A stretch of DNA of 64,000 bases from Proteles cristata cristata (GCA_017311185.1 JAESUZ010005523.1:496001-560000); one strand, 5' to 3'. Counted from the first letter of the stretch, positions 51,996 to 63,386 are shown. A program made the numbers and translations. Notes: generated by a model from the letters alone, not told the origin.

Positions 51996-52651
51996 TATAC
52001 CTCCCTGTGTGTGTATGGAATGCATTCAAAGTGATCTGGAGATACATATTACACCACTGGGGAGGGGGAAGCAGAAGGACCAGGGAAGAATAAAGGAAGC
52101 TTTTATATTTTACTCTACATACTCAGGAACTCCTCGAATGAAAATGTATTCACTATATTGACTGTATAACTCTAATACATCAAAAACCAATTCAATAACC
52201 AACAGCCTTGCTTTTTATTTAACTGTGAATAAACGAAGGTTTCTTTCACTACAGAAACTTTACTCATATGAAATGACCAGAAGCTCTCCCACTAAGCCCC
52301 ACTGATTTCTCATTAAATAAACCATCCTGGTGGCCAAGCACTAGGATACAAAGATGCCAGGAACTTAGCACCATTGCCTCCAGAGTAGCTCACTCTCTAG
52401 GAGAGGAAAAACATGTCAACAACACTACAGGGCAGGTCTGTAGAAGAGCTACCGACAAAAGGCCACCTGGATACAGAGGAAGGGACAAGCCATTGGGTCT
52501 GGAGCTAAAAAAAACAAAACAAAACACAAACAAAAAAACATATACAAGCTAAGATTTGAACACCTGGCCCAAGGTTTGATACACAGAACATCCTCCATAT
52601 TCTGCTGAACGGAATTAAGGTTCAGAGAAGACTCTAAAATAAACAAGTCCA

Positions 52652-52878
52652 GAGGCGCATGGGTGGCTCAGTTGGCTAAGCGTCCGACTTCGGCTCAGGT
52701 CATGATCTCACGGTTCGTCGGTTCAAGCACTGCGTCGGGGTCTGTGCTGACAGCCAGCTCAGAGACTGGAGCCTGCTTTAGATTCTGTGTCTCCCTCTCT
52801 CTCTGACCCTCCCTTGTTCATGCTGTCTCTCTCTCAGAAATAAATAAAAAACATTAAAAAAATTTTAAATAAATAAAT
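52652..52878 (+). mobile_element. CAN SINE with 10-bp TSD
   Basis: Head GAGGCGCATGGGTGGCTCAG; felid body. TSD AACAAGTCCA at 52642-52651 and 52879-52888. Confidence 0.96.
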
Positions 52879-54409
52879 AACAAGTCCAATGTGAACAACT
52901 GAGTCACTGGTGAATTGAGTCATTAAAATGAGAATCTCAGAAAGAAAGGAGATGAGAAACAGGAGGAGGGGCTGGTAGAGAGCTTATAAGCCACAGGTAA
53001 CATGTCCAGCACGCAGTGAGAAGTACAAATCTGGGCTCAAGAGAAAGGTCTGGAGGAGATGTAGATGCATCAGCAAAGCAAATAGCCCAAAGAATCCCAA
53101 AGCTATGACAGGTACCAGAAATCCTTTCAGAGGGTAAGATGCTAACATTGCAAAGGCTAAAAGTGAACAGCAGAGTAAAAAGTTCTTCCTTTTTTGTGCT
53201 TTTCAAAAGAATCAACTTGGTCCTCTACCATTAGCTAGTCTGCATTTTCAATACAGAGGGCAGGATTCTGGCTCAGAGCCTTCATATCGGCTGCAATTAA
53301 TAATTCTGTTTTCATTGTTCTTATTTGTACATATACAAATATTCCTTTTTTAATTTTAAAAAAAGACAATTCAATCACAAATCTTAATAATATTGTAGTA
53401 CAAAAACAAAATTAAAATAATGATGTTTGAAGAAAACTTCTAATAACAGAAAAGAAGCAATGGTCAAAAATGGGAAATAATACGGCAAGTTCATGAATGA
53501 AACCAGAAGGGATTTGGAAATTAGCAGGTCACTAATTATCTTAGTAAAAGAAGTGTTAGTGGAGCAATGGGTACAAAAGCCAGACTGCAGTGAGTTAGGT
53601 GAGTAGATCAGGAAATGGAGGCCACAAGTAGGTAACCTACTCCTGTGGAAGGGAGACAGACAGCTGGAATTAACTCAAGAAAAACTACAGAATGCAACAG
53701 GGGCAAGGAGCTGTATAGGTAGATAACCTACAGAAAAGGTTGTAGAGGGGACAGTAGCAGGGAAAGACCAAGTGTAGATGTAAACAGAAGAAACATCCTT
53801 CTCGACTCTGGCAGAAGAATGATCTTGATGTATCTAAATCTGTAAGTGCAGAGGAGGAAAGCGGAGGTGGACCACAGAGAAAATAGGCCGCAAGGTAAGA
53901 AGCCTGGGCATCTCCTGAGCCAAGGGACAAAGTTGGGATGGAGGCTGGAGGATAAAAAATCTGGAATAAATGTCCTATAAAAGAGACAAGCTGAGGGAGG
54001 ATAAACACTGGTGACAGGTGTGGAGGGCCCCCAAAAACCATGGATTGACAATTCCCAAGGCTGTACAATTTCCTCCTTCAATAATTAACATAACAGTCCC
54101 AGGGGAAAAGTCACTGTTGGGGGTTTTCAGAGCAGAAGTAACAGAGGGCAAAAGAGCATGGATGCAGATGCTGAGGAGGAGAGTAGTTCAAGTAACTGAA
54201 CTTGGGGTCCAAGCTGTGGGGGAAAAAAAAAAGCCAGAAGGGACTGGAACAGGAAGAGGGAAGAAGAGAGGGAGACATCAAGAAGCCACCTGGAGAATGA
54301 CTGTGGACCAAAGGGCAAGCTGGGAATGAGAGCTGAAAACCAGGAGGTTCTCATCCTAAGATAAAGGGTTTCAGAAGTGAAATAAATCACCCATTCAACA
54401 ATTTCAATT

Positions 54410-54740
54410 ATGTCAGGCAAAGTACTAGGTTAACTAGTTTCTGTCCCCATAGAGCTTAGAATCTCTTGGGGAAGACATACATTTTAAAAATTATACACAC
54501 GTATACATATTTACACATACAAAATGTATATTCATATATAAATTATACACACAAATGTAATTATGGTAACTGCTATAAATTAACAGGATATTTTAGGACA
54601 AAATAACAAAGGAACCTAATTGACACTGCAGAGGTAGGTGTGAGAAGGGAGGCTGATAAAGTGATATTTGAGCCAGTATCTGAAGGATGAACAGCATTAA
54701 TCAGGCCAAAAGTGGAGTGAACATTCTGCAAAGAAACATG
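54410..54740 (+). mobile_element. Old interspersed repeat, family uncertain
   Basis: 'TGTCCCCATAGAGCTTAGAA', 'GAGAAGGGAGGCTGATAAAG' and 'ATTTGAGCCAGTATCTGAAG' with 'GATGAACAG' match a common mammalian repeat pattern ('..TTTGAGCTGGGTCTTGAAGG..'). The family could not be named with confidence. Confidence 0.45.
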
Positions 54741-55424
54741 TAATTTCTAAGGCTGGTGAGCTGGTGCACTTTGGAAAATTAAGAAAGGTGGAACACAGTG
54801 AATTTTTTTACTTTATCCTACATAAATAACTGAGTTAAAGTTGCTGATAAGGACTCCATTCATTGGGCGAATCTTACCGAATATCTTCTAACACTCTGCA
54901 AGGCTTAATAACCTGGAGAAAATAGTATCTTCATTATCCTCTTCTTCGAGCACTGGGGCTTCTGTGGGAAGAGCTGAATTCTGGTTTGCATATTTTATTG
55001 AAACATGCCTAGCTGGGGAGGGAGTGGGGCATAAATGAAGATGGAGTCGGCAGCATCACAAAGACCCGGGAAAACGTTAACTTGGATTTTATTCCAAGTG
55101 CAATGGAATGATTTTTAAGAGTTTTAAACAGGGTGATGATGGTTATGACCTATTTCATGCTTGTAAAAGACCACCCGGACTACTATATGGATAATACATT
55201 AGAAGACACAGTACAAGGAGATAATGGGAGACACACGGGTGAAAAGTGACGGCAGCTTGGAAAAGGGTGACAGCAATGACGATGGGAACCGATGTTACAG
55301 TATTTACATGCGGACCGCTCAGTCCTCCTCCACGCACTCCCACTTGACTATATCAATGCCCAAAGCGCTTGACTTGAATTTACCCCGATTCTCTCTCTAA
55401 AGTAACAAACTCCAAACAGGGCCG

Positions 55425-55970
55425 CGCTGACCTTACGCGCCGGGGCCGACACAAAGGTCAGAAGACGGTGTTTTGTGGCTGGCCGGCAAGCCTGCGGCCA
55501 AAGACAGCGACCGCCCGCCGCCCCAGGTGAGCGCGCGCTGCTTCGTCACTTCCGGCCGCAGGTGCGCCGGCACGGAAGGCGCACGCTAGACCCGAGGGCC
55601 AGCTCTCGGCCGCCCCCACGGATGGGATCCTTCACGGCGGTCAGATGCTTGAGGCGAGGCCGTGGGTGCCTGGGAGTCCGAGCGGGGCCCACAGACCCCC
55701 TGCCCGACGTTTAGCCCGGCCACCCGAACACTCACCCCAGGGTCGCGCGGCCACCCGTACGGAAACGCAGACGGCGCCACCGCCGACAGCCGCGAAAGCC
55801 AGACTGGGGCTGGCTGCGGCGCATGCGTCTTCAGTCCGCCGTAAGCACCGCCCCCCAAGCGTGACCTGACGGGCGTGCGTGGGTGGGACCTACTGTGCAT
55901 GCGCCGGGCTGCCTTGAGCGGCAGGCGAGGTCACGTGATTTGAGGGTGCGGCGAAGCCTTCCCTTACTAG
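55425..55970. promoter_or_regulatory. ERCC6: CpG-island promoter of ERCC6
   Basis: This is the only strongly GC- and CpG-rich stretch in an otherwise AT-rich window. It contains two NRF1-like palindromic sites, GGCGCATGCGTC at 55818-55829 and GTGCATGCGCCG at 55895-55906. It also holds a GC-box-like CACCGCCCCCC near 55846, an E-box TCACGTGA at 55931-55938 (USF/MiT class), and an ETS-like CACTTCCGG near 55548. There is no obvious TATA box, as is usual for a housekeeping repair gene. A good plus-strand donor (CCCCAG|gtgagc at about 55525) leaves open a divergent transcript. The short ORFs inside the island are not supported as genes. Confidence 0.85.
55736..55850 (-). other. ERCC6: Probable ERCC6 non-coding exon 1 (5' UTR); upstream end approximate
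   Basis: ERCC6 has a non-coding first exon in human. On the minus strand inside the CpG island the best donor is CCTGGG|gtgagtgtt, with the exon's last base at 55736. No transcript evidence is available, so the start site (placed near 55850, downstream of NRF1-like elements) is a guess. Weaker alternative minus-strand donors exist near 55435. Joining this exon to exon 2 would leave an intron 1 of about 4.9 kb. Confidence 0.55.
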
Positions 55971-56060
55971 TTGCGAGTCTCCTGTGATGGTAGTCTGGGC
56001 TAATAATGGGCTCTGTGGCTTGGGCCTGCGCTTCACTCCTGATCAAAAAATACTCCTCTA

Positions 56061-56261
56061 GGGGCTTCTGGATAGCTCGGTCGGTTAAGCGTCCGACTTC
56101 GGCTCAAGTCACGATCTCGCAGTTCGTGGGTTCGAGCCCCGCTTGGGGCTCTGTGCTGACAGCCAGCTCAGAGCCTGGAGCCTTTCAGGTTCTGTATCAC
56201 CCTCTCTCTGACCCTCCCCTGCTCACGCTGCCTCTCTCTCTCTCTCTCAGAAATAAAAAGC
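56061..56261 (+). mobile_element. CAN SINE at the promoter edge
   Basis: Head GGGGCTTCTGGATAGCTCGG, felid body, tail CAGAAATAAAAAG. It begins about 90 bp beyond the CpG island, divergent from ERCC6. Confidence 0.95.
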
Positions 56262-56784
56262 GATTAGAATTAAAAGACGTGTTTCCAGAGAGAGAAAGAG
56301 AGAAAGGTACACATGTGCCACGAGAATATAAATGCTTGCAATTAACCGCGAAGCCCAAAGACAGTAAGTTTGGGGAAGGGAGCTGGCTTGAGTGTCACAT
56401 TTCAATGAGCCACATGCTGGTAGACGTTGTGATTCCTGTTGCTATTAGCACTCCAATAGGGAGAGAGCTTATATATCGCTGTCGCCCCTCCTCCTCCCAC
56501 ACACATACTTGGGCTGGGACAGTGTATAGTGGGCCTACGTGAATGTCTTCACTGCATTACTGAGTCAGTCATTTAATATCTGTCCTGATATCAAAGAGGT
56601 AAAAAGAATTTTGAGCTAAAATGAGAATTTTTGTTTGGAGCATTTGAAGAAACAAAATGTCCACACCTAGGTTCAGAAGGAAGGGAGGAAACTGATCTTT
56701 ACCCAAGGAGTAGCCCAGGAGCAGTCAATATCTCTACTGTAACGCTTATTACTTTGGATTTTAACACATTTTACATTATAAGCA

Positions 56785-56860
56785 CTTTCACAGCCCTGAC
56801 TGTGGGCCGGATTTTGTTCTGAATGCCTTACAAATATTAACTCATTTAAATATGACCAGA
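56785..56860 (+). mobile_element. MIR SINE fragment
   Basis: 'GACTGTGGGCCGGATTTTGT', 'TCTGAATGCCTTACAAATAT' and 'TAACTCATTTAA' match the 5' part of MIR. Confidence 0.7.
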
Positions 56861-57662
56861 ATTGTCATTGTGCCTTTACTTTCTATCTAGTGCTCAGTGT
56901 AGGAAACGCTCTCCCTACCCTTACAAAGCAGAAGGACTAAGTTGAGTCTCATTTTCAAACCTTTAGGGTAGTGTCAATGCCCCAGTTTTGTTTCCCATCC
57001 CCCATAAACATGGAAAAACTAATGAAGACAACAGAAATATTCTGGAAGTGCATTGAACACTGTGCAAAATTGATAAATCTAAGAGTAGCAGTAAAAGCAT
57101 ATTATTTAGAATTAGGTGAGCAACCCCTACAAAAAGTAATGTTAGATATATATTAAATTAACAAATCATTTGAAAGGTAAATGATATATAACAATGAACA
57201 ATGGTTATATGATTCCATTGAAATGTGCATGTATACGTGTGTTTACGTACATGTGTGTATACAGTAGGGGAGTACAGCGTGGAGACAAGTAATAGTTTCC
57301 CTACTTTTTGGTCACACCTCCACCATGGCATTCTGTGCCATTATCTCTCTTAGTCTCACTGTTTCATATATTCTGTCCAGCTTCACCTCTGCCCTTTTTC
57401 TCAAATCCCTCCCTGTTTAATTTTGGGCACTGCTTTTTTCCTAACCTTTTAGGGCCATTTCAGTAATCTTCAGCAAACACCTTGCTCTCCAAAGCTGATC
57501 TATAAAAGAAAAGAACATGTTGTCATTTGCAACAACATGGATGGACCTGGAAGGTGTTATGATATGTTATCATATCTGATAAAGGACTAGAATCCAGAAT
57601 ATATAAAGAACTCTTCTAACTTAACAACAACAAAAAAATAATCAGTTAAAAATGGGCAAAGC

Positions 57663-57884
57663 GGGGCGCCCGGGTGGCTTAGTCGGTTAAGCGTCCAACT
57701 TTTGCTCAGGTCATGATCTCGCGGTTCGTGGGTTCGAGCCCCGCGTCAGGCTCTGTGCTGACTGCCAACTCAGAGCCTGGAGCCTGTTTCAGTCTGAGAC
57801 TCCCTCTCTCTCTGACCCTCCCCTGCTCACGCTGTCTCTCTCTCTCCTAGAAATAAATAAAAAAAAAAAAAGTGCCCTAAAAAA
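57663..57884 (+). mobile_element. Young CAN SINE with perfect 15-bp TSD
   Basis: Head GGGGCGCCCGGGTGGCTTAG, close to consensus, with the CTTAG / GACTGCCA / CTCCTAGAAATAAA variants of the dimer at 29232. The A tail is interrupted by GTGCCCT. TSD AAAAATGGGCAAAGC at 57648-57662 and 57885-57899. Confidence 0.97.
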
Positions 57885-58002
57885 AAAAATGGGCAAAGCA
57901 TCTGAATCAACATTTTTCAAAAAATATATGAATAAATGGCCAAGAAGCACATGAAAAGATGCCCAACATCATTAGTCCTTTCAGAAAGGCAAGTCAAAAC
58001 CA

Positions 58003-58174
58003 TTATTTTTTTACATGTTATGTATTTTTGAGGGGTGTGAAGGGGCAGAGGGAGAGAGAATCCAAAGAAGGCTCTCCGCTGACAATGTAGAGCTTGATGT
58101 GGGGCTTGAACTCATGAACCATAAGATTATGACCCAGAGTTGGATGCTTAACCAGCCGAGCCACCAAGGTGCCC
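58003..58174 (-). mobile_element. CAN SINE, older copy in L1
   Basis: Complement with 'GCTTGATGTGGGGCTTGAAC' and ending GAGCCACCAAGGTGCCC. Confidence 0.9.
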
Positions 58175-58429
58175 ACAAAATCATTTTAATTAGTAGTTGC
58201 CAAGGCTAGGGGAAAGAGAAGTTGGAGAGTGATTGCTAGAGTATATGTTTCTTCTGGGGGTGATGAAAATGTTCTGAAATTCGTGGTAATGGTAATGTTT
58301 GCACAATTTTGTGAATATCCTAAAAAAAACACTGACTTTTATACTTTAAAAGGGAATTTTATGGTATATGAATGATATCTCAATAAAACAATTTTTTTTA
58401 AACTCTAATGTATTGGGGCTTGAATTCTT

Positions 58430-58443
58430 TTTTTTTTTTAATG

Positions 58444-58474
<31 letters not shown>

Positions 58475-58637
58475 AGCATGCAAGCAGGTAAGGGGAAGAG
58501 AGACAGAGAGAGAGAGAATTGCAAGCAGACTCCATGCGTGGAGCCTGATATGGGGCTGAGTTCCACAACCCTGGGATCATGACCTGAGCCAAAATCAAGA
58601 GTCAGATGCTTAACTGACTAAGCCACCCAGGCACCCC
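58430..58637 (-). mobile_element. CAN SINE with 13-bp TSD
   Basis: T-run tail, GA-rich body and end AAGCCACCCAGGCACCCC. TSD GGCTTGAATTCTT at 58417-58429 and 58641-58653. Confidence 0.95.
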
Positions 58638-60189
58638 TGAGGCTTGAATTCTTGTTTTGGAAATCTTGTGACGGCTGCCGATTAAATAAGCCAAATGGAC
58701 ATTAGATTAACTCAAGATGTGTCAGTGAGGTCATCCTATACCTTCAGTCCCAACTGAGAACTGGGCTTTTAGCTGACCTCAGGGACCAGCAGAGCTGACC
58801 CAGACCAGAGAAATTCTTCGCTGGCCCATAGAGTTGTGACATCTGATAAATATTGACTATGTGTGTTCTGAAGTACTAACTGATATGGAAGGTGACCCAG
58901 AAGGCTGTCACAATGTTCAGCACCAGAGACGTGGAAAACAGCAAGATAGCTCCCTTCTTAGGATTCACCATACCAGAGAGGACCTGTCATTTACACAAGG
59001 CACAGGCAGCTCGCAGGTCACTGCCCTGTCACCTATAGAGTAAGCATACCCACAGGGATTCCAAAGGCTGCACAGATCACCGACATTCAAAGGAGATGCA
59101 GGAACGAGCAAACAAAAAGAGAACCACTCCTCACCCACGGAGAGCGGGTGGTCCTTAAGTGGGGCCCTTCCGTGCACTGTGCCTCTGTCACGCCTGATGG
59201 GCCGAGAGGGGAAGCTGGGAGGGAGGGAGGCCACATGCTTTCCTCTGCCAGCAGCCCACTGCTTCTGAAGACCTGGGCAGAGAATCATAACGCTTAAATA
59301 AGCTGCAAATTTACCTAAAAAGACACAAAGGTTTTAACCTCACATTAGAATACTGGCCAGGTGTGACCTGGGTAATACTGCCTGGCAAGAAACCATCTTC
59401 TTTTTCTCTCCACTTTCAGGAACAGAGAAAGAACCTGAAAAAGCAGACTTGGTAGTAATGGTTATCAGAGGGAGAAAAACCACATTTGTACGTTGCTAAG
59501 TTAACACTGGACAATTCAGCCTATTACCTTCTGTCACACCTCTTTCTCTTCCTAATATGTGGTGCTAGCCATGTGTCTGGCCCTTGGAAAGCAGAGGAAT
59601 AAATGTCTGAGTCTTTGCTCATGGCCTTCTCTTCTGTGGTGATGGATATTCTATGAGTCTTCCATGATTTAGCTCAATTCAGCCTTTTTATAAAGCCTTC
59701 CCGACACCCAACTTCAATCTGCAGGAAATTCTCCCTGTTCTTTGTCCTCAACTTCAGCACGGCCCCGCCCCGCGCCCCCACCCCCACCCCCAAGACAGCT
59801 TTGTAATTGGCTGGGTCACTGTCCGTTTCCCAAGATCTCAATCTCAGCTGCTCTGCAACCTTGACCCTTTCCCTCCAGGGACACAGATACCACTCCAAGC
59901 CTTATCCTCTCTCCCTGAGCCACAAGGACTGTCAGGTGCTACAGATAAAGAGACACGACCTCTGCCTCTCAACGCAGCAGCCCCTTGGGGACCACAGATC
60001 TCAAAGCCAACAGCTGTTCTCAGGTCGGAGGAAGTGGTGAAGCTTCAAAAACACGCTTCCTCCAGCCCGGCTGAGCCCCTACCCACAACCCACCTCATTT
60101 CTGTGAGGTCTGTGTTTAGAGACCCACAGATTCCTCAAGATGCTTTTTAAGACATCCTGCTCTTGGCTGGCAAATTGTTAATCAGTTTG

Positions 60190-60460
60190 TGGCAGCATAA
60201 ATAAAATTAGAGGGTTTAATTAAAACTAATGAATGAGTGAGCAGAGACCAGCCTGGCCGCTTTGCTCTCTGAGCCTCGGAGCAGTAAATAATGAAAGTGT
60301 CACACAGCGAGTGAGACATTTTAGCAGAAATGTAGGGCCAGCAGAAACGAGGCCATGGAGAGCTCCTCCACCCAAGTTGCAATTTGCAAGTTGGTGGAAA
60401 CCCCATTTTAGTGTCTTATTAATTAATTCTGCAGAAACTGCTCCAGTTTTCTGGCCTTTC
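60190..60460. other. Intergenic stretch resembling a conserved non-coding element
   Basis: A repeat-free segment with homeodomain-type AT cores (GGTTTAATTAAAAC, TATTAATTAATTCTGC) and balanced composition, about 4.4 kb upstream of ERCC6. It is suggestive only; no alignment was possible. Confidence 0.25.
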
Positions 60461-60679
60461 CAAAAAAAAAAAAAAAAAGGAAGAACAGAGTAGAACATAG
60501 GATGCGCATTCTCTTGATGTGTCCTTGGCCTGTGCTTTCACGGAGCACTCCTTAATGTCCTGATCCTTGTGGAGGGGAGGGGAGAAGACAGGCATTTCCG
60601 GGGCAGGGATCTGGAATTCTGATATTCTCAGCATGTGGGATATGAAAGGGAGAATTGTCCTACATCCCACTTGACTTTC

Positions 60680-60884
60680 TTTTTTCAATTTTTTCTCAGA
60701 GACAGGACAGAATGTGAGTGGGGGGAGGGCAGAGAGAGAGAGAGGGAGATCCAGAATCTGAGACAGGCCCCAGGCTCCGAGCTGTCAGCACAGAGTGTGA
60801 TGCAGGGCTTGAACTCACAAATGGTGAGATTATGACCTGAGCTGAACTCAGATGCTTAACTGACTGAGCCACCCAGGTGCCCCT
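60680..60884 (-). mobile_element. CAN SINE with perfect 16-bp TSD
   Basis: Reads complement; ends GAGCCACCCAGGTGCCCC. TSD ATCCCACTTGACTTTC at 60664-60679 and 60885-60900. Confidence 0.97.
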
Positions 60885-61361
60885 ATCCCACTTGACTTTC
60901 AAATGCACTCCTAGAGATTTGTGTAGGTTTAAAAAAAATGTTTATAATTATTTGGCGTTATACCTGAACTCCATGTAAACATAAAGTCCTTTTTGCACTA
61001 TTTTACTGAGGACATGCAACCACTGTGTGAGTGAGATAAGCTAGGACTTTGCTTGGCAGCATTTTAAAAGTCACACTCCCAGTGGCAACAGCCCTCTTAA
61101 TGTCTATACCTCAAGTATAACACCTGCATCAGTTCTCCTGTAGCCTGTCACTTTTAAGGCAATTCCACATACAGGTACAAGCATGTTACTATTTGTTTGT
61201 GTCCAAGTGTAGACCTGCCCGGGTACTTACATGTTGAAATGAATATTGTCTTATTATGAATTACTTCCCTTGTATTTTACCCAGCTAGGGCATTATACCG
61301 ATTTTTAAAAAACTGTGTATCAGGGATGTGAAGAAATATTTGTTACAGAAATGGGTCTGGT

Positions 61362-61593
61362 GGGGGCACATAAGTGTCTCAGTTGGTTAAGCATCTGACT
61401 CTTCATTTCAGCTCAGGTCATGATCTTGCAGTTCATGGGTTGGAGGCCTGAGTCAAGCTCTGTGCTGACAATGCAGAGCCTGCTTGGGATTCTCTCTCTT
61501 CTCTTCTCTCTGCCCCTCCCCCACTCATGCTCACTCAAGTGCTCTCTGTCTCTGTCTCTCTCTCAAAAATAAATAAATAAACATTAGGAAAAA
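61362..61593 (+). mobile_element. CAN SINE
   Basis: Head GGGGGCACATAAGTGTCTCAG; tail CTCAAAAATAAATAAATAA. Confidence 0.94.
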
Positions 61594-62079
61594 GATATGG
61601 GTGTTTTGGATCAGAGGAGTTTGAGATTTTGAGAACTACTGCTCTTGTCAACATGTGAGTATGAAGATGGTTAAGAGAACTTTGGAGAATGTATTCTCTC
61701 ACTGCTCCTTCCGTTCCCTGTCCCCACCGCCTCATCAAAGCTGATTCAAGTTTGAGGAGACTTCGTGAAGCCATTTCCAAGGCCCTGGAGCAGCTCGTCT
61801 GCCCGGCAAGTAGTGCCGAGACTAACCCCTCCACCCAGCCGGCTCCCATTTTCAGCTCTTTCCCCAGCGCTCTCCCCACATGCCCTACACCCACTCCAGC
61901 TCCCGTGACTCTTGAAGAAGCCCAAGAGTGTTCTTTACCTGGTTTTCCTTATTTTTCCACACACTGTTATGCCTAGAAGTTTGGGGTTATAGCGGTAGGG
62001 GTCCCAGACCGGACCTGGACACCCGGACAATGTGATAGGCCAGGATTCCAAGATGCCCCCCGTGATGCCCTCAACACAC

Positions 62080-62660
62080 CACTGGATATGGCCTGCATAG
62101 TGCCGGGGCTGTGAGTGTGTCGGATTTTACCCATGAGAGCAGGTTATGTTATATGGCACAGCTGACATTATGATAGAGAGATTTTCTACATGAGCTCCAT
62201 ATGATCACCTGAATCCTTGAAAAGCAGAGTGTTTTCTTTGGGTGGTGGCAAAAGGGGGAAGTCAGAGATTCCCAATATGCCACTCCCATATCCAGCACGT
62301 GGACATGGCCACATGTTGAGGCATGCAGGTGGCCTCTAGGACCTGGGAGCTGCCTCCAGCTGACTTCCAGCATGGACACAGGACTGCAGTCCCACCACCA
62401 TAAGGAGCTGAATTCTGCCAAGAATAAGAATGCATGTAGAAGCGGATGTTTGCCCCAGAGCCTCCGGACAAGAAATCAGTCCCGCTGACACCTTGATTTT
62501 CAGCCCAGGATGCTCTGCACAGAGTCATGCTCTCTTGGCTGTGCTGTGCTGGACTACTGACCTACAGAACTGGCTGATAGTGGATGCTGTTTAAACTGCT
62601 AGAAATTCAGTGATTTTTTTTTTTTAGTGCAGCGATAGAAAATTAATGCAGACAGGCACT
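62080..62660 (+). mobile_element. Old LTR-like repeat remnant, family uncertain
   Basis: 'GAGCCTCCGGACAAGAAATC', 'AGTCCCGCTGACACCTTGAT', 'TTTCAGCCCAGGATGC' and 'CTACTGACCTACAGAACTGG' match a familiar mammalian interspersed repeat that I associate with old MaLR/ERVL-type LTRs. It ends in 'ATAGAAAATTAATGCAGAC'. No retroviral coding region is visible. Confidence 0.45.
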
Positions 62661-62892
62661 CTTTTCCTGAGAACAACAGAGCGAGGTATTTGGAGAGGGA
62701 TCTGAAAAGTGGTACCTGTGAGGAGTTCAAGTCAAAGCCTGGCAGAGAGAAAAGGGCAGCACCCGGGCACAGGCAGAAACCAGGAAGTTAGAAGGTCCAA
62801 GTTGTGGTGAAGGTGGTGGGGGGCGCCTAGTGTATACCACACTGACAGGGTACAAGTAGCAATGGTCAGTTCTCTTTAAGGTGTTTCCCTTG

Positions 62893-63078
62893 AGGGGCAC
62901 CTGGGTGGCTCGGTCCGTTGAGCATTTGACTCTTGATTTCTGTTCAGGTCATGATCACAAGGCTTATGAGATCCAGCCTGAGTTGTGCTCCATGCTGATA
63001 ATGTGAAGTCTGCTTGGAATTCTCTCTCTGTCCCTCTCTCTGCCCCTCCCTGCTTGCTCTGTCTCTCAAAATAAATAA
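62893..63078 (+). mobile_element. CAN SINE
   Basis: Head GAGGGGCACCTGGGTGGCTC; tail CTCAAAATAAATAACCTTT. Confidence 0.94.
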
Positions 63079-63110
63079 CCTTTAAGTTAAATAAAATATT
63101 TCCATGTAAG

Positions 63111-63133
63111 TGTGTGTGTGTGTGTGTGTGTGT
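63111..63133 (+). repeat. (TG)n microsatellite
   Basis: An uninterrupted GT dinucleotide run of about 11 units following 'TCCATGTAA'. Confidence 0.95.
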
Positions 63134-63269
63134 ACATAACAGCCTTGTTATAGAAAACTCACCACCAAAAAGTAGTAAGAAAAGCCCAGAAATCCCAACC
63201 CTGACAGATAGCCATTGTCAACTTTGGTTTACACCCTTTGGGTATCTATGCAATATGGAGGGAAACAAT

Positions 63270-63369
63270 CTGACACAATAATTACAATTAATTTTAGTTG
63301 AAGGCCTGCCATGGGTCAGTACTGTGCAAAATGCTTTACACATGGTAACATTTAATCCTTTCCACACTT
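63270..63369 (+). mobile_element. MIR SINE, 5' part (split)
   Basis: 'GCCTGCCATGGGTCAGTACT' and 'GTGCAAAATGCTTTACACAT' followed by 'TAACATTTAATCC'. It continues after a small L1 insertion at 63498. Confidence 0.88.
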
Positions 63370-63386
63370 AGAAGTCCTTATGTATT

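Larger units (their letters stand above)
50805..55735 (-). other. ERCC6: ERCC6 intron 1
   Basis: About 4.9 kb between the proposed exon 1 donor and exon 2. It contains two CAN SINEs, an old L1/HAL1 relic and an old uncertain repeat at 54.41-54.74 kb. The stretch 52.9-54.4 kb has no repeat I can name. The first 300 bp lie in the CpG island. Confidence 0.7.
57515..58400 (+). mobile_element. L1 3' region, interrupted by two SINEs
   Basis: ORF2-like phrases: 'GCAACAACATGGATGGACCT', 'AAAAATGGGCAAAG', 'AATGGCCAAGAAGCACATGA' and 'AAAGATGCCCAACATCATTA'. The 3' UTR has 'TAGTAGTTGCCAAGGCTAGG' and 'GTTTGCACAATTTTGTGAAT', ending 'ATCTCAATAAAACA'. A plus SINE (57663) and a minus SINE (58003) interrupt it. 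Confidence 0.88.

Noticed and set aside
53685..54081. Minus-strand ORFs of 127 and 117 codons in intron 1
   Set aside because: Two overlapping frames of the same sequence, with no domain, no splice signals and no similarity I recognise. Chance ORFs in intronic sequence.
55475..55900. Overlapping ORFs of up to 104 codons in the CpG island on both strands
   Set aside because: GC-rich sequence lacks stop codons by composition. The translations are Arg/Pro/Gly-rich and resemble no protein; the region fits a promoter and 5' UTR.
61689..61976. A 95-codon plus-strand ORF (MYSLTAPSVP..) 6 kb upstream of ERCC6
   Set aside because: It is proline/serine-rich with no recognisable domain, no CpG island or splice context, and is flanked by SINEs. 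Its length is within chance expectation.
62080..62660. Considered as a provirus or captured viral gene
   Set aside because: Only an LTR-like interspersed remnant is recognisable; there is no gag, pol or env reading frame.
18866..63078. The regularly recurring 200-bp elements considered as a CRISPR-like or other structured array
   Set aside because: Spacing is irregular, orientation is mixed, and each copy has its own TSD and A tail. They are dispersed SINEs.
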